Part shown: positions 29,935 to 41,540 of the stretch, piece after piece
How positions within the stretch are numbered: position 1 is the stretch's first letter
Layout: each line of letters opens with the position of its first letter
Assembly (NCBI RefSeq): GCF_003144195.1
Contig: NW_020290112.1
Span: 1-44,556 of the forward strand
Length of the DNA: 44,556 nt
Direction: 5' to 3'
Origin: Ceraceosorus guamensis
Lineage: Eukaryota; Basidiomycota; Exobasidiomycetes; Ceraceosorales; Ceraceosoraceae
Position numbers and translations under genes: made by a program
The notes under the pieces: model-generated
Told to the model about the DNA's origin: nothing
Databases searched by the model: none
What the model saw: only the letters and a program-made list of their open reading frames with translations

Positions 29935-32148
29935 TTTGCCTGCAATGATCGCTGGCCAGAGGGAAGAGGGGACGCTAGTAGGTTGCTCCTTTGAATGTCT
30001 GCCCTCTCAAATTAGCGTCAGCCGTGAACAAGAAACGGAATGGGCCACACGAGGGCCGACGGAAGGACTTGGTGATGCGCCTTTGTACGCTTGGACGAGA
30101 GCCGGCTCAACATCGTGAGAGGCGCACAGAGACGGGCCATGATCTTCACTTTCGCCACCAAAGGGCTACATCGCTTTGCAGCTTATCAGGTCCGCTTCGA
30201 CTTCCTTGCTGGCGTGTCTTGTTGGTGTCGAGCACCATCAACAAGCTGCGTGCTTATAGTGTGGTGTATCATTTGCCACCATGACAGGAGAGCCGCTGTG
30301 CGTGTCCTCGTGTTCCCAACTGTATCCTTAGCAGTACGGTATGCCTTGTGACATTAGGGCGTTCGGCCATCGCGCGTGACGTGATTCTCGTGAGGCATTC
30401 GTTCATCGCTGTCAATCAGCGCAGCCATCGACTGCCACTACACCGGTCGCTGCTACATACTCCGGAGAGCTGTGCCGATCAGAGAGCGCCCGCACACCAA
30501 AGTTCGCGTTTCTAGCGCTCTTCATCACGGGACGCTTTTGGATACGCAGCTCTGCAATCACCAGCGCCAATCTAGCTGCTGCAATCGATCCTTTGCTAGC
30601 TGGTGTGCATCGCCTGACAAGAACCACCAGCGGAGGAGAAGGGCAAGAGCGCAGCTGTAAGCGTTGCGAGCTCATCCACAGAGATTGTGCGATGAGCGAA
30701 TGACCGCGGCAGTACATCACGTCTACCTCTTCGGGCATTCATAATTGCTTTACGCCATAGCGCCATGGGCCCCGATAGCGTTGCTCGGCGTGCACACCTA
30801 CAGGGCAAGTGTGCGGCTGAAGATAAGGCTGACGCATCCTTGTCCGTTCTTTTCCTCCAATGTATAGCCCAAGCCGTGTCATCAGGCTACGCGCACTTGG
30901 CCCTGTCTGGTGATAGCCTTGGCTGAGCGCGTCAACGGTGACTAGCTGTTCCGTCTCTGCCTGTCCTTCCGGCCGGCAGGCGTGCGTTCACCTTGTCGAT
31001 GAGGCCGTGCACTTTTGGCTCCTCATCCCTTGTCCGAGCCTGTCCACGTGATGGCAGTCATCTAGCAGCCCAGCATCTCGCCTTGGAGCGCTTCAACATG
31101 ATCTTTGGGGATGTGAGCCCGCCCTCAACTTGTCTCCTCATCCGTCCCGCCGTACCATTGACTGTTGCAAACCAATCACGGGCTCCTTCTGGCTGCGGCG
31201 CCTTCCATGGTGCGCATCCGCCAGATCAGGCACGGCGGGTCAGACTGCAAGTATCAGCCTCGGGTTGGAAAAAGGGCACGGCGTGCATGTTTTTCCGCCT
31301 GCCTCGCGATGAGGCGCAACCAGTCTTGCGGGGCTTTACATCCAGCTTTCATGAACCAAGACGGCATGGCGTAGTAGTGGATTGCAAGATGCACTCGTCA
31401 CCACGCAATTGTGAATGCCTCCACGCCTTTGCCGACGAGACATGTCTGCTGAGCGAACAGCCACAATGGAAACGCTTCATCGTGGCGAAATTCGGGCAAA
31501 GGCGTGCTGGCGAAGGGAGGCTAATGCGCATAATCGATCGCTTTCGTGATCGTGAAGTGACGGACGGGCGTAAGCTAGCGCAGCGCGTGATGCAACGGAA
31601 CGCTCCTCCACTATGCTTCCGCTCACTTTTGGCGACCCCGCTCACGTCGCCGGAACTTTCCTGGTAAATGTGATCCCGTGGCGTAGATCTCAGCCACCCG
31701 GCTACTCATCTCAGACGACGAGCCCAAACATGGATGTCGCACGCTTGAGCTCCCCATTGACAGTGACGAGACAATCACGATGGGCATCCAGCTGGTTGTG
31801 AATGTCCCTTACGTACACGCGCCACCAGTCCGGCACCGTTTCGAAGACGAGTCGGCAGCAGTGACCAGCAGAGTCTCCTCTGACCTGTGGCGCCTGACGT
31901 GCTCGATGTTCGACGTGGACTCGGAGAGAGACTGGCCATGGGCGTACATCAATCTCAAGTCCCGCTGCGAGCTGAAGTGTTGTGGGAATATCAATCCCGT
32001 GAACGACCGAGAGCTTGTCGTCGCTCCTCGCCTCCTCTCCTCACAACATCCACCCCTATAGACGGTGCGTCGAGCTCGACCATCATCGCTCCAGTCATTG
32101 TGGCCGTGCACAGATTTTGAGGAGGCGTTCGGACAACAACATTGCGAC
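29935..32148. other. Gene-poor region upstream of the two secreted-protein genes
   Basis: About 2.2 kb. A 224-codon plus frame at 30993-31667 and a 217-codon minus frame at 31809-32462 are open but lack signal peptides, domains or a compositional pattern I can identify. The latter overlaps the better supported small secreted gene. The stretch probably contains the promoters of the flanking divergent genes. Confidence 0.45.
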
Positions 32149-32802
32149 ATGAGGACGCTAGCGTGCTCCCTCGTTGCTTGCATCTTCTTTGCCCTTCTCG
32201 TTCTATCCCAGGCCGGACCGCTCTCATCAGAAAGTGAGTCAAGTCTGACGATGGAGCCAATCCGTGTCCGTAGTCGTGAGTAAATGAGCCGTGTTTTCGA
32301 CGGAGCAGTGCGCAGCGCCAACGCTGTTTGGTATGAAGCTACCTCATCAGCTCGCGGCGCCCAGGTCTCGACCCAACGCCGTCCACTGTCGCCCAGCAAG
32401 GAGGTGCAGGGCGGCTCAAGCAGCCTAGGCTGGCCTTTGAGATTGGAAAGTCTTCGACTCAAAGGCCTCGAGCGCTTTGAGCTTTATAGCGATGCTAGTT
32501 CTACCAGAACATCGTTCAGCGACGGAGAGGAGAGCAGCGTCCCAAAATCGACCAAGGGCATTGTCTGGCAGTCGAAAGAGTCTACACCACCGCTAGAAAG
32601 GATCGAGTTCGCCAAGGTGCTGCGGGAGCCTGAAATGGACCCTGCATCTAAATGGCCGGCAAGCAAATGGCGCATCAGCAAGCTACAAGGCTACAAACCC
32701 GTGCGTTGTTCACGAGCCCTCGCAGCTCCGGAGCGTGCGATAGCTCACACTGACGTTTGCGGCACCAAAGCAGTGAAAGTATCAATGACTCTTTACATGT
32801 AG
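32149..32802 (+). CDS. Small secreted protein candidate, two exons
   Basis: Exon 1 (32149-32233) encodes a strong signal peptide, MRTLACSLVACIFFALLVLS followed by QAG. A 75-base intron (32234 GTGAGT to 32308 GCAG, with a CTGAC branch-like site) removes an in-frame stop and joins the same frame to exon 2 (32309-32802), giving 192 residues. Without splicing, exon 1 would end after 44 codons. The mature part is Ser/Lys/Arg/Glu-rich, has a LESLRLKGLERFELYSD segment and a Lys/Trp-rich repeat (ASKWPASKWRISK), and contains just two Cys. No homologue is recognised. Size, signal peptide and lack of domains fit a fungal effector-like secreted protein, but that is inference. The stop (32800-32802) is 18 bases from the stop of NPR3 on the other strand. 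An opposite frame of 217 codons overlaps the 5' part, so this is a candidate, not a certainty. Confidence 0.55.
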
Positions 32803-32820
32803 CATTCGAAATTGCGACAT

Positions 32821-35800
32821 TTACGGGTGTACGAAGTGGATCATCTCATCCTTGAACGCGGCAAGTACGGCCTTCAGTTCCCTGCGTCTCATCTCCTCCC
32901 TGTACACTATCTCGTCGATGGTGTGGCGTCCATTCATGTACGGTAAAAGTCTGGGACGAAGGGGAACGTGCCGTGGCGATTTCATGCAGTCAACACGGAT
33001 GAACCGCCGCGCAGTGAGTGATCGTCTGCTGTACACTCACTTTCGGAACCATTCGACGATCCACTCTTCTTGCTGACGATTCAGCATGCTCTCAATCCAT
33101 TCGTTCTCCTCGGCACTTGCTCTACCAGGCTCAGGTATGATGCTAGGCATAGGATCACTTTCCCACTGTTCGAAGTCCAGGGAGTGTTGGGACTCGCTTT
33201 CTTCGCTCTCGAGACTGTCGTTGGCTTCAGAGCCCCTTGGAGAAGAGCGGTCATAATCTTCCTCGTGCCGTGAAGCCCCTTGATCAGGTGCCAAGGAGTC
33301 CAACTGCTCTCGTGAAGTCGCCACAGAAGGCTCGACCGTCAAGGATCCGCCAATATTGCGCTCAAGAGCTGGTGAGCCTCGCGTGGAAGATTCTTCTCCA
33401 ACTAAGCTCAACCTACGAGCTTCGTCACCAGCTCGATTGAGGTATTGGAACGGGACCTGCAAGGGCCCGCCACCCTTTCCGTTTCCGCCTGATTTCTGCA
33501 TAGACGCACCGGTCTCTTGCGAGCCGGCTGCATCGTCGATCTGAACCTCTTCATCTTGGCCGAAACCCGTGATACGCATGCGAGCGCGACTTGGTGATCG
33601 AGACGCTACGCGCGTAGCATTGTCCACGTTGCCCAGACTCGACGAGCTGTTTGGTGTAAAAGCATCCGAGTGAAGATGTTCCTGACGAATGCTGAGCGCT
33701 CGACCTCTGGGTGTGTTTGGACGCGACGTGTTTGCAACCGTCTTCATGGCGGGCACAGCGGACGAGCTTGCTTCGCTGCTGACGCTGAGTTGTGTGCGAA
33801 CATCATCTCCAACCAAGCCGATCGCTCGCGATGGACTTCTAGAGCGGGGAATGCGTCGTCGCTCGAATCTCAGCTCATCAATATAGCGCGCGGAGGCAGT
33901 GGAAGATTCCTTGAGAGCTGAGAAACTCGTCAATGGAGAGAGAGAAGTGGTTCGCGAGCTCTCCACTCGGCTTGAGACCGAGCCTGTTCTACCTTTTGGC
34001 TGCACTGTGACGTCTTCTCCCATCGGCTGGGTGCTGTTGGCAGGTTCAGGGTCGGCTTGGACCTCATCGCCTCGATGGTAAGCGTTGCCTCTTGCAAGTA
34101 CCTGTGCCATCCCACTCTGAGCGGGAGCGCCGCCGATTGGAGCCGCCGCCTTCTGAAAGCTGTTGACACCAGCGAGAAACGTCCCATCGGAAGCTTGAGT
34201 GGTTTCGCGAGCCCGTTGGAAGCCATTCTGCTGCCGTTTAGCCGCCCTAGCATGGCGCAACGCAGCTCGTCGTCGCGCTGCATCGCGCTTGATCTCCTCT
34301 GTCGCCACCAGCCTCAATCTTGCGTGCATCTGCACGATGACATCGTGTCTCAGCAGCCACACGAGAGCGTCGAAAGCGGTCTGACGCTGGTTGCGGCCAA
34401 AGTTGACGGCGAATGGCCTCAGAGAGGCTGAAAAAGTGGAAAGAAATGCGGGCAAGGAAGGTTCGTCGGGGAAAGCGCGGTGCCACGACGTCGACAATCG
34501 TGGCAGGCTATGTACCGAGAGTGTCGCAAACCAAACATGAGCAGTGGTACAGGTCAAGCACCATGGATCGAAGGGAGCACCGACTCACCTGCGAAGGTAA
34601 AAGAGTGGCGAGATGGCGTACATGCTGTGGATGCGTGGCACGTCCACAACTCGCGCATCGCGGTAGTAGATCAAGTGTCTCACCATCGGAAAGACGTCGT
34701 CGTACAGATCCCATGCGAGCAAGTCTGCCAGCTCGCCAAAGCTGAGCATCGAAAAGGCTGAGATATTATCAGCGCTCCGATGCCCCTTTTCTTCGAATCC
34801 GTGTGCACGGACTTACGTGGGCACCCCTGCAAGGGTAGGCTTGAGGTACGCGGTGAAGCGCTTCGCCCATCCTTCGATACCGTCGCCCCTCATGACAGGC
34901 GAGTCGCTCTCATCATCACTGCTCGCTGGAACCCGACCCAGGCCAGCGGATTCTGACAAAAGCAGAGTCTTCCACGGCAGTAACAGTGGGCCTGTGGCCC
35001 TGCTGGCTTCGTCCCACGCGTCACCACTTCCGCCCCACCTGCCACCTGCCCCAGCTGCAAGCAGGTGATCGTTAGGATCCAAACAGGTCTCTACTTCGCG
35101 AAGGCGGCTAAGCTTAGCCCCATGAGAGCGTAAAAGAGGGGGGAGTTGAAGATGAGCTTCGATGTTGTCATTAACCGAGACGAAGGCATTTTCTCCTCGG
35201 GACAATGACGAGTAGAGCGACCTAAGCAGGCGAGCGAGAGATGACGAACGTAGCGCTGAAGAGACGTAGGAGTTGAAGGTGTCACCTGTGGAGTTTCGCA
35301 GGGAAGTTGCGGTCAGCATGACGATGCGACTCGCTCCCATGGACGCGCAGTCTCAATTAAGCAGCTGCACGCCGTCTGGATCAGAGCTCGGGCCCGTAGC
35401 GAACGCGAATGCGGGAGTCGGAAAGCCCGGATAGATGAAATGCATTTGGGACTCACCACGATCTCTGCATGTCTCTTTCAAGCTCAACAGGTGCTCGCTC
35501 TCGCTTGCTACATAGCCGCATCTGACTTGTTCAGCCCAAAGAGCTGCTGTCAATTTGAAGCAAACGGCGTCGTGAAACATTGCCGACCAAGTTGACGTGT
35601 CTAGCTGCGGCATATCTGCAGAAGGATCAGGACGATCTAGCACCAGCACAAGGTGGAAGGCAGTGATGCCGCTTCGATGCTGGCCGCTTGAAACCGCGTA
35701 AGAGTTGACTTGAGAGCTCAAAGTGGATGCTGCATCTCTTTCTCGCTTCGAATCCGATGGCAGGCACGACTCGCTGCCAAAGTCCTCTGAAGTTTGAGCG

Positions 35801-36966
35801 TGCTCCTGAGAGGCTACCTCACGAGCGGCGCCTTCCGCCGCCGGCATCTCCTCCTCAGCGCGAGGCGCACGCCCTCGGGCAGGGCTGTGGGGTTGAGGCG
35901 GAGGGTGTCCTGCTGGCCTTTGAATCGCATCGTCCGGCACGTCGCCCCAATTTGCGCTCGCGTCAGCACACACAGGATGACCGACAAAGGCGACATCGTC
36001 CACAGTGAGCTCGAAACGAGCATGGCAAGCATCTCTATGCGGTGAGAGCAGCGAGGCGAGGAAGACCTCTTGATAGCCCAAGTAAGTAGTGTACGCCCTT
36101 GCTTGGCGCTTGGCTCGCTGGACGGCCCGGTCTTCCGCCCGCTCTCGGGAGCTCGCGGCAGAGGCGGGGGCTAAGACGTCTCTCAGCGGTCCCGACGCTC
36201 CCCCATGACCACGAGCGCGGGAGCTGGAACGAGCGGGGCCCTGGCGTGGTGACGAGGATGGTGCAGGTATGGCAGACGAAGAGGGCACCCTTCTTCTGGT
36301 CCTGCTATCCCTTGCAGAACCACGTGCAGCAGCACCCAGGCCATCGACGCTGGCACTGTCCGAATCGGCATCCACAGCTGACTCTGCTCCAATACCATCA
36401 TGCGGCTCTTTTGCTCTCTTGTCGACTGTAGAATTCCCAGCGCCTGTGCTTGAGGTTCTCGAGCGCAGAGATGGCAACCACTCTTCCGAGTCGAAGGATA
36501 TGTCACCATCGCTGTGGCCTTGACTGTCCATCGCTGAGCTGCTGGCACTAGTGTCGCTAGCGCTTCCAGCTTCCTCTCTCATCGCCTTTTCCCTGGCGTC
36601 CTCGCGTTGCTGAGCGGAGCGGGAGTCTTTCGAAGATAGTGTGCCTCTCACATCACCTGCGCCGCTTTGCTTACTTCTCTCTTCGCCTCGGCCTGCCCTG
36701 CCTCTGGACGTGCTGCTCGATACCTGTTTCCTCTGAGCGGCAGACTGAGCATCTGGGCGCTGCTGGCGATCCAGCAGATCTCCCGACGCTGGACCAGCAT
36801 CGTCGTTCGTCCTATAGTATCGAACCTGAGAATGACGTTTCGACAGCGACGGGTTTGGCGGCCAGCGAAAGACGAGGTTCGAGCCTCGGCTGGATTCTAC
36901 TGTAAGAAGGACAGCAAGGACGAGGGAAGGATTGGCGGGGTGCGAAGGGCTAGTGCGCCTCACCAT
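32821..36966 (-). CDS. Npr3-like subunit of the GATOR1/SEACIT complex
   Basis: Five exons (minus strand: 36966-35457, 35285-34817, 34741-34589, 34507-33041, 32950-32821) give 1242 residues in one frame. Npr3 with Npr2 and Iml1 forms the GTPase-activating complex that silences TORC1 at the vacuole when amino acids are scarce. Landmarks in order are the N-terminal longin start (NPSLVLAVLLTVESSRGSNL then VFRWPP), a low-complexity insert of about 250 residues, FHDAVCFKLTAALWAEQVRC, the short junction RGDTFNSY across intron 1, the middle region ending LKPTLAGVP, TFGELADLLAWDLYDDVFPM across intron 2, FDALVWLLRHDVIVQ, a second disordered insert of about 380 residues, and the C-terminal winged-helix tail WIVEWFRKLLPYMNGRHTID then EIVYREE. 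Donors are GTGAGT or GTAAGT; acceptors CAG, CAG, TAG, CAG. Budding-yeast Npr3 is of similar total size. The family call is firm; exact insert borders are approximate. A TCACGTG site lies about 220 bases upstream. Confidence 0.93.
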
Positions 36967-39900
36967 CCTCGAAGCGCTGGCTTGCTTGCACTGCGATGGT
37001 CAGTCCAGAAAGCCAGAATCATGACGATGGCCACGTTCTTTCCGCTGGCGGTGATTGTGATGGGTTCGCTGAGAGTCAAGCTGTGCAGTCTCGACTGATC
37101 TCAGTCAACAGTTCAAAGTCGGACTTTCAGGGCACACGCGCGCATCAACCGTTGCACCTCTTGCCTTGACTTGGCAGCCTCTTGAATCACGTGTTTTAGC
37201 GCTTTTCGTGCCTTTCTCCCGGTTTGGCGTTCACTTGGCTCTTGATTGCATGGCTCTCGATCGACCCTGTCATGATCCTGCGACCGAGCGCAAAGAGATT
37301 CTCAAACACCACGCGTCCTACCGCGCTCGCATCACCCCCAAAAGCATGACTGCCGCCACTCAGCACACTTGAACATTCGTGGTTCGCGATCTACAGACTT
37401 CAACTTTCCTGTCTCGGGCACTCGCGCAGCATGGGCAATCATCACACAACGCCGCCTCGCGAGCTTCCGAGGAGCAGTCGTTTCCGCCTAGATCAGCGAA
37501 GCGCTGGCGGCAGCTGGCCTAGCTGACGTGCCTTGTTGTTCGAAGGCTGCGACTGACATGGACGCTCATCCGCGGCCAGCCACGTCGTAGGACAAGGCCC
37601 TGCGCCGACATCATTGCCTGAGCGGCAATCGTGACTCAAGAATGACCCTTTGATTGAAACCTATCGACTTGCGAATTCGCAATGCCTCGAACTCGCCGCC
37701 GTTCGCCCAAAGACCGCTTCTGGACGCAAATGTCGATTTGAATGAACCGCGAATGACTATACAACTCACACCTCGGCTCCTCATTGACGTCTTTTGTATT
37801 TCCTACCCAGTCAGAGGAAAGGAACACTTGGAGAGCAGGGCAAACAAAGTCGTGTCGCTTGCACAAGCAGCGCCCCATCATCCCACCGCTTACGAATCAA
37901 TCAAGTGCCTTCCGCGAAAGACAATACATCCCACACTCGTCAGCTTGGCAAAAGGTCTGGATTCTCTAGTCTCGCAAACCTTGATGCTTGCAATGCCTCG
38001 ACCATTGATCGAGCGGAATCGACTCAAATGCAAGTGCTCCTCACCACACTACTCGACCACTGGACCGCAATCACTTTGAATGTACACTCAAGATTCGAAC
38101 TAGAGCGCGTCATTGTAGAGGGCCCCTGCTTTTGCATTGCTCATAACGACTTCACCGAGGACGTCGTTTGTACACCAGACACCAATCAGTGAATGTTCAC
38201 CCCTTGAAGCTGAGCTTTCACTGGCGCTTACACATCCAACACTGATTATCGCCCCTGAAGCTCTGCTTCCACTGGCGCTCAAGTAGACGCAAAGCCACCT
38301 CCACGCTCCAATTACGCCATTCGCATCGAGCACGAGTGTTCTTCCTGAGGATCTTCGCTGCTGCGCTCAAGCGATCGGTCAAGATTTGCGCAGAGACGAC
38401 ATGACGTATGCTGCTAGCCCGGCCTCGCGTGGATCTTGCACGTCTCGGCGCAGCTGCAGCTTTCCTACCTGAAGTGCGAACATGTGTGGCAAATCTTCGG
38501 GGTGGATTCAAGACTTGCCTGCACTCAAGGCATCGTCAGCGGCGCATCAATTGCGTCATTTATGGTGAACAGCTCAATTAAGTTTGTGCTTCGTCAGATC
38601 ACATTCACGATTCGAAATTCGTAATCTTGAATTGATATTCACCATCCACAACTCAACACGCGATTGCCTCGGGTGGAGCTGCTTGAAAACGGCAACTTCT
38701 CGTTGCCCGCATCACCAAATGCGCTTAATTGCATTTACGCGCGCCGAACCTCAACACCCACCTGCCTGGGCTGCAAAACGACGAGAAGAGGCAGACTTGC
38801 GCAGGTGAGCTTCGAAGCTGATGAACCTGCCATCCGCCGGCGCAGACGCGCTGCGCACTCGGCAAATCCTCCTCAATCCCCCAATCGCGCTTAATTGCAA
38901 GCGACCAATGATGGCATCGAGTCAAATGGCAGAGTGATGCAGGCATGCAAGGGGTGAGACCATCTACGAAGAGGACCTACAATCAGACACCAAAATTCTG
39001 TCTTGAGGCCTCCTTTCCACATCCACTGGCAACCTAAAGACCACCTGCAAACCTGGCCATTTAGGCCCGCTCGACGAAGCGCAAATGCTGCTCCGACAGT
39101 CAAATGAGCTGCGCAGAATTCCGTTGGACACGAGGTGCTCATTGATCCATCAATCTCACCTTGCCAGAGCAACTTTCCGCCTGCGTGCCCCTGAGATCGA
39201 TGTTTGTCTCCGCCCGCAGATCACGATAGAATGACCAGCATCAAGCCGAGTATCCTTTCAAGAAACGCCTTTCTCTCTGCTGCGCTCGAACAACACGCTC
39301 GACAGAAACGCTCAGTGGCAATGAGCACTACTACACTTGGCATCAGCCCTCGGAACCCTGTAGAGAAAATGAAGAGTCAAAGTAAAGCAAGTCAACTTCG
39401 GCGAAACATCAACAATAATCTCTTCTGCGACGAATGCATCATCAATCCTCTTGCGCGCTGAGCTGGCAGGCACCACTGTGTCGCAGTCCAACGCAGCGTC
39501 GCAGCATCGAGCCGAAAGCAGAGCATGGATTCTTCGGCCTTTTTCAGCAGGGGACGACAAGTAGCATCTAAATACAGCAGACCCTTCGAGGCGATCATAA
39601 GCTTTGGCTAAGTAGATGCCGTGCGGCATTGTGAGTTTACAAGGTGCCGCCCAATCAAATAGGGATCAGGCATGATCCTTCACTTTGTCGCAGGGACGTG
39701 ACTTGATTGGAGTCGTGCAGCCAAGGAGCTTACAGCTCTGCGCATGTTGTCCCTCCGATACAGTTCCCGTCATGCGTATTCTTAGGGCGGATGGATCCCT
39801 TCAGCCATCCATTGCTCCCCTTCAACTCCACGCGGCCCTTGTGGAGGATTGTCACCCTTTGATGGATCAGCGCTCGGGATCACACTCACGACTGCTCGCG

Positions 39901-41540
39901 GACCAAAATCGAATGCACTTGATCGATAATGACGCGATCGGAAGGTGGCTCGGCTGCCGTCGAACTGCATTCAGCGTCGCGCAGACGCAGGAACACGTCG
40001 GGCAGAGCGATGCTATCGCACGAGCGCGGAGTTGCAAGCGCTTGCTGTCGTCATTCAGCCCATACTTGCCTGCACATCTGAAGAATCGTCAATCGAGAAC
40101 GCTGCTTGCTGCGAGGCTCCTAGAGCTGTGACTAGCTTGTGTCGCCTTCGGTAGCTCAGGAATGCCATCAACATGTGCAAGGCTTCCAAGGATGACGTCT
40201 ATATAACATAACAATGCGCGCGGCGACCAGCAGGAGCAAACTCACATTCATGATTCCTCATTGGCCACTCTGGCTGCGCAAGGCTCCAGGTGCAGGGCAA
40301 AGGTTGGCGCACAGATTGGACACGACAGATGCCGTTCCAGCAGTATATACAGTCGCAAGTTCGAGCGGGATGTGCCTGATTGGCCGCTTGGAAAGGAGCA
40401 AAGTCTTTGAATCGCGCTTTCGGCTCAAGCCATTCCACATCTGCGCGGCCAACAAAGCTGGCCGGCACCTTTCGCTGCGGACAGGCCATCGTCCACGCTG
40501 TATAGCAACGGGTGGGGAGAAGGGAACACACACGGGTGGCAAATATGTGGTGATGACATGCGCTCCAGCACCAAGGTGGCGCTAAACACACTCAGCATCG
40601 AGCACAACAACACTCACGACTCTTGAGCATGCTCCATCTGTACGCGCTACCTCCATCGGCGGATGCACGGAGTGAAGAAAAGAGCTCGGCTTGGGGGCCA
40701 TTCACTCTTGGTGCGTGCATGCTTGCCGCTTCATCGCGCATTAAGATTAAGAAGCCCTCAAGCATCATGCACACAGCGAGTGATCGGCAGGGGAGCGATC
40801 ATGAATCGTGATTCCTACCAATCAAATGAGACCATCAGACGCCAAACGGGATCAAAGTGGCTCGGAATGTGGGACGCTGCCACGCAACCATCTCGACGCT
40901 GTACGTGCTGAATGCGGTCACGAGTATGACCAGCCGCGGGATCAGCTACGCAGTTGCGGGTCGCATATGGTTCGAGGCAGCAGAGGGCGCAGATACAAAG
41001 TCAAAGCCCTCGCAGCCCAAGAGCCGCGTTCATTGGTGTTTGGAATGAAGAACGCGGCAGCAGTGTGAAGCGCCCACAACCATTTAAGTGCCACCGAGGC
41101 GCAATCTCTCACACAGGCCTCTTCCATCTCCGTGATACGCATCAACTCGAGCTCGCTCCAGCCAGCCAGCGATGCTACTGACGATGACCGTGGAAAGCCT
41201 TCGTCATGAAAGTCGTGAGTGGTCTTTGCCTCGAGGCCGCTTTGAGAGCAAACGAAGCTTTAACCTCTTGTTGCGTTTGAAATAAAGGAGAGCTTGAGCG
41301 TCGCGTTGCGTCAACCCTTGCGGCTGCCCCTCCTCCGTAAACCAAATCTCTCGTGCACTTCGCCTCCCTCCTACTTCCTCCTTCTCGACACTTGTCTGTT
41401 CAGAAACTCCTCTTCATCCACCGTCCTCACCGAATTCCATCCCTGAACCAACTCACCTCACGCGCATCGCTCGTCAGCAATCGTGGCTGCGCATCATCCG
41501 CAGTGTCAATACGATCCTTCTGCTCCGGGCGCGTCAAACG
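36967..41540. other. Gene-poor 4.6 kb stretch
   Basis: The longest gap in the window. Only short overlapping frames occur (none above 150 codons) and none is recognised. It contains TCACGTG at 37187-37193, an imperfect 30-base direct repeat at 38201-38281, ATTC/GAAT-rich patches near 38604-38650, a repeated 13-mer GCGCTTAATTGCA at 38721 and 38887, GTATATAC at 40343-40350, and TCACGAGT at 40918-40925. The last 200 bases are pyrimidine-rich and fit a promoter and leader for the plus-strand gene at 41541. Confidence 0.5.
38201..38281. repeat. Imperfect direct repeat, 30-base arms
   Basis: 38201-38230 and 38252-38281 match at 25 of 30 positions, both ending in CACTGGCGCT plus two bases. The 51-base spacing and divergence point to an old small duplication. 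Confidence 0.6.

Noticed and set aside
30993-31667. 224-codon plus-strand frame
   Set aside because: No domain, signal peptide or plausible composition; frames this long arise by chance in GC-rich DNA.
31809-32462. 217-codon minus-strand frame
   Set aside because: Overlaps a gene model with a strong signal peptide and shows no domain; Arg/Ser-rich composition is typical of antisense shadow frames.
40141-40165. GGTAGCTCAGGAAT resembling a tRNA A box
   Set aside because: No matching B box or acceptor stem nearby.
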